Position numbers and translations under genes: made by a program
Shown: positions 26,504 to 39,075 of the stretch, one piece after another
How the letters are laid out: each line of letters begins with the position of its first letter
Position numbering within the stretch: position 1 is the stretch's first letter
Notes under the pieces: model-generated
Seen by the model: only the letters and a program-made list of their open reading frames with translations
Databases searched by the model: none
What the model was told of the DNA's origin: nothing
Origin: Nephrocerus scutellatus
Taxonomy: Eukaryota; Arthropoda; Insecta; Diptera; Pipunculidae
Length of the DNA: 64,000 nt
Reading direction: 5' to 3'
NCBI GenBank assembly: GCA_947095585.1
Contig: OX352761.1
Span: 248,001 to 312,000, forward strand

Positions 26504-29500
26504 ATGTTAGAATTTTCACAGATTTTTTGAGCAATTTTCGTGAAATTTTTCTTAGACAATTTGTTTCTATCTTTGAAAAGATTTGTTTTGCTTTTTGCTA
26601 AAACAGCGATACTGCGAAAAACCCGAACCAGTTTTAATGGTTTACGTAAGGAGGTATTTTCAAATAATGTTATCAACTTAATTTACAACAACGCCACAAA
26701 AACGAAAACATGGTTGGCAACTTACTACAAAATATCAAAATATATATATATATATTGATTTTAATCCAACTGTTGGACCAACATGGAAAAGAAGTGGTCT
26801 ACCTACCTACAGACCCTTAAAAAACGCAGACATGGCATTTGTTGATAACTTGGTTTAATGCCTCAACCCTATGGTAATATGACAGTTTTGACACTAGCGT
26901 AAGTAGACGAAAGTGCATTATGGTTGAAGCTTAAGAGTGTGCATTAATGTGCAAGGGCTTTTAACAATCTTTAAATTCCGCATGCGTGATGGTCGATGGT
27001 GATGAGAGTAGTTCTTACATCCTCAATTTACAATTGTCTGAAGAAGTTGAAGGATGGCAGTAAACGAAAATAAAGTGTTTTTAGTTTGCGAATTTAGTTA
27101 TACATATAACAAATAACTAGCTATTGAAGCGGAACTGCGGTTGTCATTCATAAATAACAGTGGTGGGGGTATCCATGAGTGATCGTGCATACGCAACTTA
27201 AGCAAATTAGGAAAGAATCTAAAGACAACAATAGAAAGTAGTAGTGAAAATTCATTGCTTATAAGAATTCTTGAAAATAGTATTGCCATAAACATCGATT
27301 ATTTACTAAATAATTAATTGATAGTGAACTAAGTTTAAAAGTTAAAACCCCGAAAACAACAACAATTAAAACGTTCTCACGATCACAACCACAATGCCTA
27401 TCAAGAAGTTCTGGGCAAATTTGAGTTGTGAATTGAAATGGCAATTCCATAAACAGGATGCAATTAATATCCGATGAGAATATTAAATGAAATTCTAAAT
27501 GTGTCTTCATCTGCGGGCATATCTCGTTGGTACCTTTTCCCAGCCATACGATTACGTATTCCAGATGTATTCCTTTTCCTCTGATGCCTGTACGATGGTA
27601 ACCACAGGCAAAATAAATCCTTCGACGCACAGTCGCAATAGCAAAAAAAGGCACATATAGAACGATTATTATGTTTGGTGACGAATAAACACAAAGACTG
27701 CATTGACTGCGGAACGCAACGAATGACAAATCACACGCAACCGCAAAAGAAAAATGTCCGTCTGATAAGCAAAAAAAAACTATCGGAGACAGGTAAGCAA
27801 AGTGGAAGGATGGCTGGCTGACTGTCTGGCTGGATGTTGTTTGAAATTTCCTTCCCGTAGAGAAACACTGAACCGGCACAAAAAATGTCTAAGCACTGGG
27901 TGTGTGCGCGCACACCAATGACCAATAAATTATCCTCCAAAATCGAAATTTAATCAACAGCACAGCACTTGACCGATGTTAACACAGCTGCCAAAAACCA
28001 GGCATGCGATATTATAGTCCTTTTGCGGTTTTATCAGCTCCAACCGAACGAACGCACAGCCAAAATGACAACCGGACAGGCAGCGTTATTGCCGAAATGG
28101 CCCAAAGTACATACGTTTTTTTCCTTTGTTTGCAGGTTTGTATTTTTGACAATGATATGATGAACCCGTCAGCCCCTCACAAGAGGAGTCAAATTTCACA
28201 ACTCCTCAACAATGTGCAACCCGTTTTGTGGGAAATTGTGGAGTTTTTGTTGTTATTTTTGAAATTTCATTAAAAAATTGTTTTTTGTTTTTTTTTTAAT
28301 AAATTCTTAGTTTAGCGCCGATTTATAACTTTTCACTTTTTTGTTAACAATTTGTCGTCTTTTTCAATCAACACTTTCGGTTTTACACCTGCGCGCGCGT
28401 TCCATCGTAGCGGAAAATATCATAATAAATGTGTATCTATTACGCTCACGCCCGTTTACTATAAGCGTGCGCACCTGAACGTATCTTAAAATAAACTGAA
28501 TATGAAAAAATCATTGAATGAATGAAGGGGATTCTAATTCGCGATTTACTCGTAAGTCTCTCATCGGCATGAGTACAGGTTTCAGAAATTGTGAAGAGAG
28601 TTTTATATTTCAGTTACAACTTCAACTGCAAACAACTGATAAGTTATTGAGTCTGCCGGCAACCAAACCTGAATACGAACTTAAGAGAATCTAAGCCTCT
28701 CTTTGTTGCAAACAACCTCTCTGAAAAAATATCAAGAGCGTAGTTATCAACAAATAACAATAACAAAACAATGAGCATAAAACGCCGGTCAGGTTCAGGT
28801 TGTTCTCAGGTGGCAATAATATAGATAGGAAGATGGTTGGATGTAAATTGTTAGTAAACGTTTTAAAATTGATACACTTGATGGAACAGTTTACCCTTTC
28901 ATAACTGCAAGTTACAGGCCGTATCTGTTAAATATTACAGTAATCAAAGTAATACTTAATGGAACAATGATACAGTTTACCCTATGCTAACTGAAATTGA
29001 CAGACCGTATCTTTTAAATGTTATACTAACATAAGTACTCACTTTAGTCCGCTAACATAGGCAATGAATTTAAGCAAGTGAGCATACAACGTGGTGGGCT
29101 AGCACAATAAATACGAGCATACTGTAGTTGACTGCAAAAATGGTAATGCACTCGCCCATGAAAACGTTTGCTGCCTGTTGTCAGTTTTTTAAAAAAGTGT
29201 CATGAATCTGTTAAATCAAATGTTCGTTAACGGGTGGTATGCAAGGTGTCAATGAAGTGTGACATTCGGTACATAAATCTGACAGCTACTGAAACAGCAA
29301 GCAATGGCAAAACAAACAAGCGGGGCTACTTATGTCCTTTTCTAATTAAACAAACCGTATACGAAACCATAACGACGGACGGGCAAGCTGCAAGAAACGC
29401 CAAACCGAAACCAAGCTGAGTAAAGAAAACCATACCCGTCAATTGTCGACGGGTAGCAAAGTTACAGTGTCGGTTACAAAACTATTCAAATGGATCACAA

Positions 29501-32500
29501 AAACCGTATCCCGGGTATAGTTTGCAAATGAAACCAAGAGAGAAATCTTAACTCAAATGGAAAGAGACAATATGCTCATTATAGGTAGCTTAAAAGAGAA
29601 GAGAAATTAGCTAAACTTTTTGTTCGGTTTTGACATAAGAATAAGCCAACTGCTGTCCATTATAGTTGAGGATTAAGACAAAATCATTTAAGACTACTTA
29701 CTGGAAAGTAATGCAGAAATTTCTGCATTCGGCAAGATTAGTATTTCTCTCTTTGTATATTAGGTTTAAATCAAACAAAATTTCTTCTCTTATTATTTAC
29801 TTGCATTTTAAGAGAGAGTGTTTGTTGATACTCATTCATTCACTCACACTATAAAATTACAATAATAATTTGTACGTCTACGGTAGAAGGTAGACGGTCT
29901 ACCTTTTCACCGCTGTGGTATTTGATTTCTTGAGTTTTGAATGAATGTTCAAGAATGTTCCCAAGTATACTAATTCAATTAGTGATAACAGAGACATAAG
30001 CCACAATGGCAGCAATTCTCTTAGTGACTCTCAAACTTTTAAATGTAAATGAGAATTATTTCGTTGTAAGACAACTGACAATTAAATTAATAAAATAATA
30101 CAAACTAGGGGCCCGTTATTCGGTTTGGACTTGTATCTGTATATTTTCTCTGAACCAAAAAGCAATTCCAAGGAATGTTTTATATTATGGTACGTATGAT
30201 TTTTTTTTCTAATATGTTTTTAGTGCTTAAGACTCTAAGGCAGTAATAAGCATTATTTTGTTTAATTCTTAATAGTTAACTTTTGAAGATCAACAAACTT
30301 GTATAAAAGTTGGACATTATAATTTGATACATACCATCAAGATACTCGTACAATTGTCCTTGCCAAATTAAGCTCAGATATAGTTTATTTGTTATCCAAA
30401 GTCCTCTGATGCATAAACACATTTTTTTGAGTTTTAATCATATTTACTTTAAATTAAATTAATTGCACGTTTGTTACGATTATAAAACGACTTGAACCAG
30501 TATCAGTGACCATCGTGTGCATGGTACATGGTTAACATAGGCATTAAATTGCGACTTCCCTTTAAAGGGGAATTGGTTAATTCACCGATTTTTACAAATT
30601 AACTTAACAAGATCGTATTTTTAGTAGCAGATGAATAGAAGAAATATACAAGCTTGTCAATAATTATTATACCAGTGAAGTAGAAGATGCTGCATTGAAA
30701 ACTTCAAATACTAAATTCAGATCCTCAGGATAATGCAAAATTGCTGATAGCGACACTTATATGTATTCTAATTTTCTGCCAGAAAGCGTGCTTAGTAACG
30801 TGAGTGAGTGAGTAATTTTTTGCACGATTTAGTTGGAAATAAATTAATTTATAGCTAAATTTTATTAACAGATTAAATTAAATGTTTTCACAGAGTAATT
30901 CCACCGTATGGTACATAAACAACACTGCACTGAACTGTCAGCAACTACCAGTCGCCAGCCGGCAAAACAGTTGATGATTGGAATGGATTATTTTGGTCGT
31001 TTCCGTTGGGTGCTGCCAGGTGTAAAGCACGTAAAAGAATTATTCCAAAAAAACTGAAATTTTTTACTTTTAGAATGTAATGTAGTATTTTACTAATAGA
31101 ATATTAATAATTGAATTTTTATTTAAAACAAAAAATGGAATGGAAAGCAAAAAGCCAACGATTTTGGATAGTAAATTTGAATTAATTAATAAATAAAAGA
31201 ATGGGCCCCTTGGCTCTAGTTGTTAGTGCGTTAGACTTTTGAGTAAGAGGTTTGTGGTTCAAATCCCAGAAACACTAAAATTATCTTCGACGGTCCCACC
31301 TCTTCCGAATGCCTGAAAAACTTCCGAGAGTAATAATTACCTTGGCATCGGTTTGTCGCGGCAAATATTATTATTATTTTTAAATAAATATAAAAAAACG
31401 TTCAATACATTGTATACAGAACCAAAATTGTTCTCAAAATACAAAAATATTATTATCCTAAATATTTGGGATATCCACCAGAGGGTTAGTATTTTGCACT
31501 TTTACCCAATTTTTAGAAACAAGCCCATATTATGGCAACTACTTTCTCTTCTACAAAACGAAAATCTTTTCTTCCATTTTTCCATGATCATTTTGGTGTT
31601 TGGAACACATTCTACAATTGAAGACGTCTGTTTCATTTTCGCTTTACCTCCCCAAAATCGAGCAAAGAGATTTAATGCAGAAATTATCTGGTGGCTGGCT
31701 GGCTTCCATGTAACTCCACATACATACTTTGGGTGATATTCTTTTTTTTTATTTGTTAACTCTACGGCTTGTAAGACTTGCATTCTGGCATACACATATG
31801 ACATCGATATAATGAAGCGAATAAAGCGAGATGTCAATGATGTCTGTGCTGGCGATGTTGTGATTCTGCTGGAACGGCTGAACTCTTTTGTAAAGGGGGA
31901 TTTTATCTGTAACTCTTCTACGCGACCAGAAGCATTGGGTATGGTTTTTTCTCACTCGCAGCGATCGACTACAGCAAATGAAGGAATGATTATATTTTGG
32001 CTATGGATAGATTCTATTTTAATCTTTGAAGACCTTGGTTTCTGTTGAAGGATGATAAGAAACTAAATTAAATTAATTCCTGGGGTGATGGCAATTGAGT
32101 GTGAAATTTAGTTGCGACTAAAATGGTCCGCTTTACCACCTTCGAAGCAGTAAAGTCGCTAAAACGAATAGTTTTCATTTTTATTGCATTGATTACAGTA
32201 TAAGCAATACCCAACTGAATTGAAGGAGAAATATATTATTCCTGCATAAACATTTTTATTTGTTTATTAAAATTTGACAGGCGTCTAACAGTCTAACCTG
32301 CGAAAATGTTCTGCTCTGCTGTCTAATTATCAGTAGTTGCACTCAAGATGTTCTTCTTAAGATAATATATTATATTACCGCGTTTATCCAAATTCTAAGA
32401 ATGACCCTATTTTTAAGACCACTTTAAAAATTGAAACCAGAAAGCCTATACTTCTCAGAACCAGAAAAAACCGTTTAATAGTAGAAAACCAAATTTAAAT

Positions 32501-33224
32501 TGAAATAAAAAATGTATGACTCTCTACCGAGAAGCTATAATAATTATTCCACTTATTCTTGCAAGAGAATTCGTGTTAATAGACCACACTTAACGAACCA
32601 CACATGCATTTGGTAGCCGAACAGGCAGAAGAGGCTGGCAAGGAAATAAATATTAAAATAGATAAGACTCATCTTCCAAGCTATATTTTTATTTCCATAA
32701 TTTTCTGTCACCTTATCTAGGCGGAAAAAGGCACTCAGAAAGACATTCATTGGGCGGTCTGCTGTCAGCTATATCATCAAGCTGTTGTGGTGTGGATTTC
32801 TTAAAGAAAGTTGACATTAGCTTTGTAGGAAAATTATTTAAATATTTTATAAAGTGACTCATCTTTTTTAATTCCAAGTCGGGATTAATCTGCCATGGAA
32901 TTCTATTTATTCATAATTTTCTAAGTTCCAAAGACATAAGCTAAATGTACGGACTGCTGTAAATCTGTGATCGATGCAAGTGGTGACATAGCGTTCCTTC
33001 ACAACTTGATTGTAGTTTGTACAGTGGATGTCGTTCTCAGTCCTGTTGAGACCTTTAAGTTTATTTCGAACTAAGCCTTATGCATTTAGATCGATTATAG
33101 TAGGTTTTTATTTTTATAATTAGCACAAGCTCAAGAGATTTGCACTCTTATAATGCTAAGCACGTCGTGGGCGCTAGAGAATTGTGCAATAAGAGATAAA
33201 ATGTCTAGGCACATTCAACTTGAA
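26504..33224. other. No gene recognised apart from the SINE at 31.2 kb
   Basis: 27480-28420 is less AT-rich and includes CACCTGCGCGCGCGTTCCATC at 28387. The minus strand is open for 206 codons at 27879-27259, but without an early ATG or a known motif. The mid-31 kb frames on both strands overlap one another and carry no signature. Confidence 0.35.
31203..31378 (+). mobile_element. tRNA-derived SINE
   Basis: GGGCCCCTTGGCTCTAGTTG carries the A box. GTGGTTCAAATCCCAGAAAC is the B box. The body is GGTCCCACCTCTTCCGAATG, then AAACTTCCGAGAGTAATAAT, then GGCATCGGTTTGTCGCGGC. The tail is AATATTATTATTATTT. Head and body are both complete. Confidence 0.75.
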
Positions 33225-33680
33225 TGTTTGCATAAGATAGTAAAGCGAGCTTCTCAGCTCGCCATATGTTGATTATGTCCTATATCCCCTCGTGAGTCCT
33301 AGGGCCTCTTCTACGCCTACGCGCTATCGCGTGCGGTTCCTGGCAATGAGCTTCAGCTCTCTCCAACTCTTCCCCAATTGCCGTGACTCCTCCTCAACAG
33401 TTCTGCGCCATGTTTTTCCCGGACGACCCGATCACCTACCATCCTGAGATAACGGGTTCCATTGCATTGCGTATTTTGCTATGGAACTGTCGCCTTTTCG
33501 TAGTATATGACCAATCCACTGCCACTTCCGTCGTTGAATGGTTGTGCCTATTGGTTCCTGACCCGTTCTCTGGTAAAGATGTTCGTTAGAGATACGGTTA
33601 GGCCAGAAAACCCTTAAGATGCTCGCCATATGGATATTTGTAATTTAGTCTAAACACTGAATTACCTTAAAAGCCGAATA
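33225..33680 (+). repeat. Dispersed repeat interrupted by the RTE insertion
   Basis: Left half ATAAGATAGTAAAGCGAGCTTCTCAGCTCGCC precedes the RTE element. Right half GATATTTGTAATTTAGTCTA and AACACTGAATTACCTTAAAA follows it. Joined over one copy of GCTCGCCATATG they align with 12815-12895. Confidence 0.6.
33269..33620 (-). mobile_element. RTE-like LINE, 5'-truncated copy with perfect 12-bp target duplication
   Basis: The minus strand is readable over the whole 352 bases: ILRVFWPNRISNEHLYQRTG, then RRKWQWIGHILRKGDSSIAK, then SGRPGKTWRRTVEEESRQLG, and finally LKLIARNRTR and a stop. Only two in-frame stops interrupt it, so it is younger than most relics here. The RRKWxWIGHxLRK and KTWRRTVEEE blocks are typical of RTE-clade C-termini (often misnamed craniofacial development protein 2). 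GCTCGCCATATG flanks it on both sides, at 33257-33268 and 33621-33632. Confidence 0.85.
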
Positions 33681-35577
33681 GTAACCATTTAATTCACAAA
33701 ATTCGTAAAAAAAATTTTTCTTTTAAAAAAAAATACATTTCATTATCAGAATTTCTTGCAACAGCATAAAAATCAACAATGATCACAGCAACCTGACCTA
33801 ACGCACATGACTTTAATTCTCATCTTCGCCGACACTATGTATTTCGTTACGGTGCTCTTGTATCTTTTTTAAGACAATGAAATTAAAATCAAACAGAATA
33901 ATCGATCGTTGTTCTTAACATACTTTAAATTCTCCGACAAAAGAGAAAGTTATCATAATAGAGCTCCGGAAACGGTAACCAAATATTTGCAAAGAAACTG
34001 AAAATTGATTAGATTTCGGTTTGGCTTTTGGGGTCGAACAAAAAAATTGTTTGTCAATTAATCAATTCTTGAAGCATCTACATTCCTAAATGGTGCTTTT
34101 GACCCCGAGCCTATATAGCAGTGTATGCGGGTTTTCCAAATTCCATTTCAAACAGGTTGCTATGCTGCAATGATCACGCAAAATGCCATTAAAATCGTGG
34201 ATAAAAAAAACTGTTTTCACCCTCACTTCGATTTTTTGTGTCACAAAATGAATTTCTACATCTTTTAGTTTTGAATTTTACCGTCCATTAAAAATACGTT
34301 TATCATCATAAATGCAAATAAATTAATTAATTTTAGCATCAATACAAAAAAAAGGAAAAAAAAACAATTTAAAATGCTAAACAGGTGCAGTAAGGTTGGT
34401 AAGATCGCAGGAGAAATTTTCTATTCACCTAAATATTGGCATCTTGAAATCGTCTGCTCGTATTGTTATACTTAAAATGATTGACAAAAAAAGATTTTTA
34501 ATTCATATGCATTATTTCAAGTATATTTGTCAAGTTATGTAACTATAAAATAAATCTTATTCAATTTTGTTCGAAATACTCATTCAGGTTCGATTTCTGA
34601 TGAAATGGCAAAACTTGAAATGATCAAAACTTGTTAAAGAACGTAACAACATTTAAGAAAAAGAATTAATCGAATCAATATTCAGTTAGACTTCCTTCAA
34701 TTTCTAGATTAAGCAGATCCCTAATTGCTACTCAGAAGATCGTAATATAAATGCATGTTCAAATCAGATGCAATCGACTCAGGTTATTGCAACAAATGGA
34801 CATTAATTTTGATATGATTGTGTTACTCTACAGATCTTATCATACACAATCTCAGAATATTTGTGTATTCACCTACGCATAAAATACTCAATCGTTCGAA
34901 TTCAAAATTCTTCTCATTATCCAGAAGAAAAGTTAAATCTTTGACGATACTAAATGTTTTATCATGCGCGGTATATAGCCGCTGACAGATGGATACTACC
35001 TTCACCTATCTGTATCTGAATAAACAAGTTGAGTAGAGATAAAGAAGGAGTTCCATTATCGGACAGGATAAAGATAAATGAGCCTCTGTACGTTAGCCAG
35101 CCGTTGACTCTAAAGTTAGTATTATTTTGTAGGTATGTAAAAAATGTAATCTTGAATATGGTACATAGTAAGATCTCTTTTTTGACAATAAATCCTGATA
35201 TATATAATATCAGATGAAGTTTCAGATTTCATCCAAGATCAAATGAGTTTTCGAAGCCGAGTGAGCGAAGGAGGTACCAGTGAAATGAATTCTTCACTTA
35301 AAAAGTAGTCAGGTTTTTTTATGAACCATCTTTGCAAACACTCACTGCATGCCTCTCCCTTATTAAAATTGTCATGGGCCGTTTTAATATAACTTTTTAA
35401 AGATTTTTGATTCGTTTTTAAAGTCTTTCGAGGTTTTGAAGTCTGAAATGTTAATTTCATAACAAAACTTGATGGCATTACTCCTCTAAGATTTATCTGC
35501 TTCCAATTCCACAACAGACACACTCTAAAAACACTCTTAATGTTGGAGAGTTAAAACTCTTCCTAAAGGTAGAAAAG

Positions 35578-35642
35578 GTGGGCGCTGTGGTTCAGTGGTT
35601 AAGTGCATGCCATAAAATTCCATATTATTATTATTATTACAA
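35578..35642 (+). mobile_element. SINE head fragment fused to an ATT tail
   Basis: GGTGGGCGCTGTGGTTCAGTGG and TTAAGTGCATGCC form the 5' half of the tRNA-like head with the A box. It joins directly to CATATTATTATTATTATTAC. The B box and body are missing, so this is an internally deleted copy. Confidence 0.55.
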
Positions 35643-35859
35643 TTAAATGTTGAAAAATGTTCTCCTGAGCGGGAAGAAGGGGAAAGTCTCCCCACATAGC
35701 ACCGAGTCAATTTCTTTTCTTTATCAAGATCAAGTTGATGTCGTTAGTATGTAATGTGTAACATGTACCGGGTAAATTGTCTTCTTCACATGCGTCCGTT
35801 CGCTCGGAGTTGTATTCCGCAATGGAATAAACGCGTAATGATAACGTCGACCGTTTGGC

Positions 35860-36045
35860 TGTGAAAAAAAAGGGGAAAGCTGTCCGCTTGCAAATACTTA
35901 TGGTAAGGAAGAAGGAGGTAGGAAAGCTTTTCTGGGGCTGTGGTAGGAATAAAAAAGCCGTCTGCTTTAAAATTTTCCGGAGAGAAAAGGAGAACGTCGT
36001 CCGCTTAAAAACTCTTTGCCTGGAAATGGGAAAAAGCTTTATTTT
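35860..36045 (+). repeat. Weak tandem repeat, three imperfect units
   Basis: GGGAAAGCTGTCCGCTTGCAAA (35871), AAAAAGCCGTCTGCTTTAAAA (35953) and GAACGTCGTCCGCTTAAAAA (35992) are diverged copies of one motif. The open frame across it is Lys/Arg-rich only because of the repeat. Confidence 0.4.
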
Positions 36046-38079
36046 CGCATAAGATCAACACAATCATAATAAGAAAATAAAAAGAAAAGTCCTTACCTTA
36101 CAGGTGGGGGAACTTTTCTAATCACAAAACACTATGAGAAGAGATCCTACCAGTCTGCTGAGTAATCAAAAAGATACCGAACAGTGTTTTGTCCCCTTTT
36201 TTCTATCTGTTTTTACTGTTTCCTCTGGATGTGATAGCAACAATAAAATCAACTGCGCTTCAGTACGAGGGTGCTGTCGCCCACCCCACGTCTTCTACCT
36301 TCTGGTACCTGATATACCTCGGTGGTTGCTAGATGTCCTCGTATAGCAACAGTTAGTTTGTGTCTTTGGTTGACTATTTATTGACTTTGATAATACAATA
36401 CGTTATAAAATCAACTTTAAATTCGTAATGATCTAAACGATAAACCAAGATTGGTTGTTATGGGTCCATATCTTAGAGTAAGGCAGCACACAAAAGGCAA
36501 AGAACACAACACGATATCACTTGTTCCTTAATAAAGTAATATCGGTGCTTTTTATACACTAACTGAGTCAAATACCCACACAGAAAATAGTTGACTTTGA
36601 CAACTTTTGTCAATAAATGTATGCTTTACTTCTAGGTATTATTTTAATGCGAAAACAATAATATTTTTATTTCCAAGTAATTTTTTGGCATAGTTTGTTG
36701 TAAGGTTTATCCATAGGAGTTATCTTGGCTAATCTTATCTTGCCTTGCTTGCTCCAGCCAAAACGGATCGCTTATTATTTTCCAAGCAAAGATAAATTAT
36801 GTCAGAAATTTTTTAAAGACCTGATGAAATATTGAGGTGAAGTAGATTAGCTCAATGGGTTTTTAAGGTAACGGACACTAACCATATACCAATAATAAAA
36901 ATTTAATATAATAAGGCACAAATTCAAATTAAGAAATTGATCTACCAATCAATCAATCAATCATAACACCACTACTACATAATTAGTACACAAAAACTAT
37001 CATCAGGCAATGATCAATTAAAAGACAGACTGGAACTGCACTTGCCAATTTTCTATCATACACATGACTAGTAAAAAATGTAACTGAAACAGGCTAAAGT
37101 GTAAAAGGTGAGAGAAACTACATATTTAAAATTGCAAATTTAGCTTAACTCCTCCTTTCGTACCATTTGAAGCTGCAACTGCTTTGCAACAGCTTAACTA
37201 TTAAGCGAAAAGCAACGACTGGACCGGATGATAGCATCAACTTTAACAGGTAGCTTGGAGGCTAACGTTTGTTTTATTATAAATCTAAAAGCCTATGTGT
37301 GTTTGTCGGAGAAGCGATTCAGTCAGTCATCCAACTGATCTGACAACTGAGAGGAGCATACTGCTATAAACTCGTACGTCCTGCCTATTCGATTAGTAGC
37401 TGTCGGTCGACGTGTGTGCGCTCCTCTTAATATTACCACCATGAGTCGCGAAGATGGGTGGCTTCAGGCAATTTTTCACAATCAGCAATCCAGATTCATG
37501 ATCACTGATATTAAACCACGGATAGTGTTAGTGCAGATCACACCGGATGAGATCAGTTGAAAAATCACTCGTCCACATCCACGTAATTGCATCACTGCGT
37601 TATGAATAAAAGCAAGAAAAGTGCGACTGATCGTAGAGATTATGGAACTGTAACGTTCTTTTTGAATATTTTAAGAGGTGCTTCTTCATCTTCATTTAGG
37701 AGTTGTAATAAAAAATTGAAGCATTTAAATGACTCAACGGTTGATTACTCTGGATTACTAACAAAAGTATGAGACTAACATTGTACGAGTAAGTCACCGA
37801 TTATTGGTACAAGGATCTCAAGCATTCACTTCAACAAAGGCAATGCACACTTGGCGCCATCAATATAGACAGCTTTATGTGACAGATTATAGTTTAGAAG
37901 TTTGACAAATTAATGCGGATTTCCCCTCCACTCCCTAAAAACCAGCGATCAGCGATCACCGCATGATCCATTACATCCATTACTTTAATTTATGTTTATT
38001 CCCACCTTGGAAATAAAATTTGCATACTCTACTCATACTATAGATCCATTCCATATGAGAACATAATGTACGGACTCAC

Positions 38080-38301
38080 CTCATTTGGATTTTGAACATT
38101 TCTTGAATCCTTTCGGCGATTATTCCGATTTGAACGGATCGGCGTTGGATTCCTCTGGGTAGTTGTCGTCGTCGTCATTATTGGTGCAGCATTACTATTA
38201 TTATTTGTCGTTGCATTTCTGCTTAGGGGTTTATTGTGTAATGTCTGCACTTCCTTCTTCAGTTGCCCGATGTTACGTTCTTTGGTTTTAATTTCCTCCA
38301 G
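38080..38301 (-). CDS. JAKMIP-family coiled-coil protein, fourth coding exon (last one visible)
   Basis: A 74-codon, phase 0/0 exon between acceptor ctttcatttcag|CTGGAG and donor AATGAG|gtgagt. It opens with LEEIKTKERNIGQLKKEVQT, which continues the JAKMIP-type coil. It then turns into a non-conserved low-complexity stretch: runs of N, six consecutive T, and a basic patch RSNRNNRRKD. In vertebrate JAKMIPs the coil continues at this point, so the low-complexity segment looks like a fly-lineage insertion between coil segments (inference). The protein must continue in exons to the left of the window, or end shortly after the donor if the intron is retained: the frame stays open for 13 more codons to a TAG at 38040-38038. 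About 450 residues are visible in total. Vertebrate family members are roughly 600-850 residues. Confidence 0.8.
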
Positions 38302-38579
38302 CTGAAATGAAAGAGATTTATTATACACACACACGCATACAGTGGAGATGATTCATAAATCAGATGGAGTAATTTTAAATTGTAAATCAGACGTAATGCT
38401 AGGAAATTGAATTGGAAGACGGAAAGGCCCAGGGCTTCTTCACCTTGCGTAAGATATACCAGTACATCTGAGTCATGTGGATATTATATGTGTATTGATG
38501 CTGTTTTCTTAAGCCAATAGTAATCACTATTAGATATCTTTGAGATAGATGACTCAAAGCCTGGAAAAGGATTTGTGAG

Positions 38580-39075
38580 TTTAGAGTAGAGTGGTAGTTT
38601 TTTGGTAGTTTTTTGGTAATCTTTTGGAGTTCTTTTAGTAGTCACTTGTGAATCTTTAAGTAGTCCTTTGGGGGTCCTTTAGAGTCTTTTATTATGTTTG
38701 TAGGGGTCTTTTGAATGTCTATGGTGGTTTTTTGAGGATATTTGGGGTGTGTTTTGGGAGAATTTTAAATATATTTTGGTAGGTTTTTCGCGATTATTTT
38801 GGGGGTCTTTAGTCGGTCGGTAGGGGTCTTTTGATAATCTTTTTGGAGTCTTGATGAATTTTGGAGGTCTTTTTGGAGTGTTTGGACCGTCTTTCAGGAA
38901 GTATTTTAGGGGTCTTTTGGTAGATCTTTTTGGGGGAGTGGTTTAGAGGGTCTTTTGAGGTCTTTTTAGAGTATTTTAGTAGTTATTTGAGAGCCTTATG
39001 GGAGTCTTTAGAGGACCTTTTGGGGGTCATTGGAATGTTTGGGGTCTTTTGAGAGGTTTTTCTTTTGGTGTTCTT
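38580..39075 (-). repeat. Degenerate GGGTCTTTTGGA array (CTCAAGACCCC type, inverted)
   Basis: About 490 bases built from loosely repeated GGTCTTTTGG / GGGGTCTTTTGA units with no fixed period, G and T on the plus strand. Its complement resembles the C/A-rich arrays at 45.0 and 51.7 kb. It lies in the large intron, just upstream of the exon at 38301 in the gene's direction. Confidence 0.65.

Larger units (their letters stand above)
33681..38079. other. Probable intron of the JAKMIP-family gene; SINE fragment and weak repeat only
   Basis: It follows the donor at 38079 in the gene's direction, and no further coiled-coil exon is visible. AATAAA on the minus strand at 38000-37995 could serve a short isoform. 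37300-37450 contains TCAGTCAGTC and CGGTCGACGTGTGTGCG, a GC-richer unassigned patch. Confidence 0.4.

Noticed and set aside
27259..27879. 206-codon open frame on the minus strand
   Set aside because: It opens with GTG, and the first in-frame ATG comes after about 120 codons. Composition is Phe/Ser/Val-rich without motifs, and shorter frames overlap it. It is probably chance, though it is long enough to test with RNA-seq.
31353..31837. Overlapping 111-127-codon frames on both strands
   Set aside because: No family signature, mutually overlapping, and the plus frame begins inside a SINE tail.
32553..32750. Small hydrophobic protein on the minus strand
   Set aside because: 65 codons with a Phe/Leu-rich middle are common in AT-rich DNA; no start context or conservation evidence.
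35239..35523. 94-codon minus-strand frame
   Set aside because: No recognisable domain and no coiled-coil character that would fit the host gene; no convincing splice sites.
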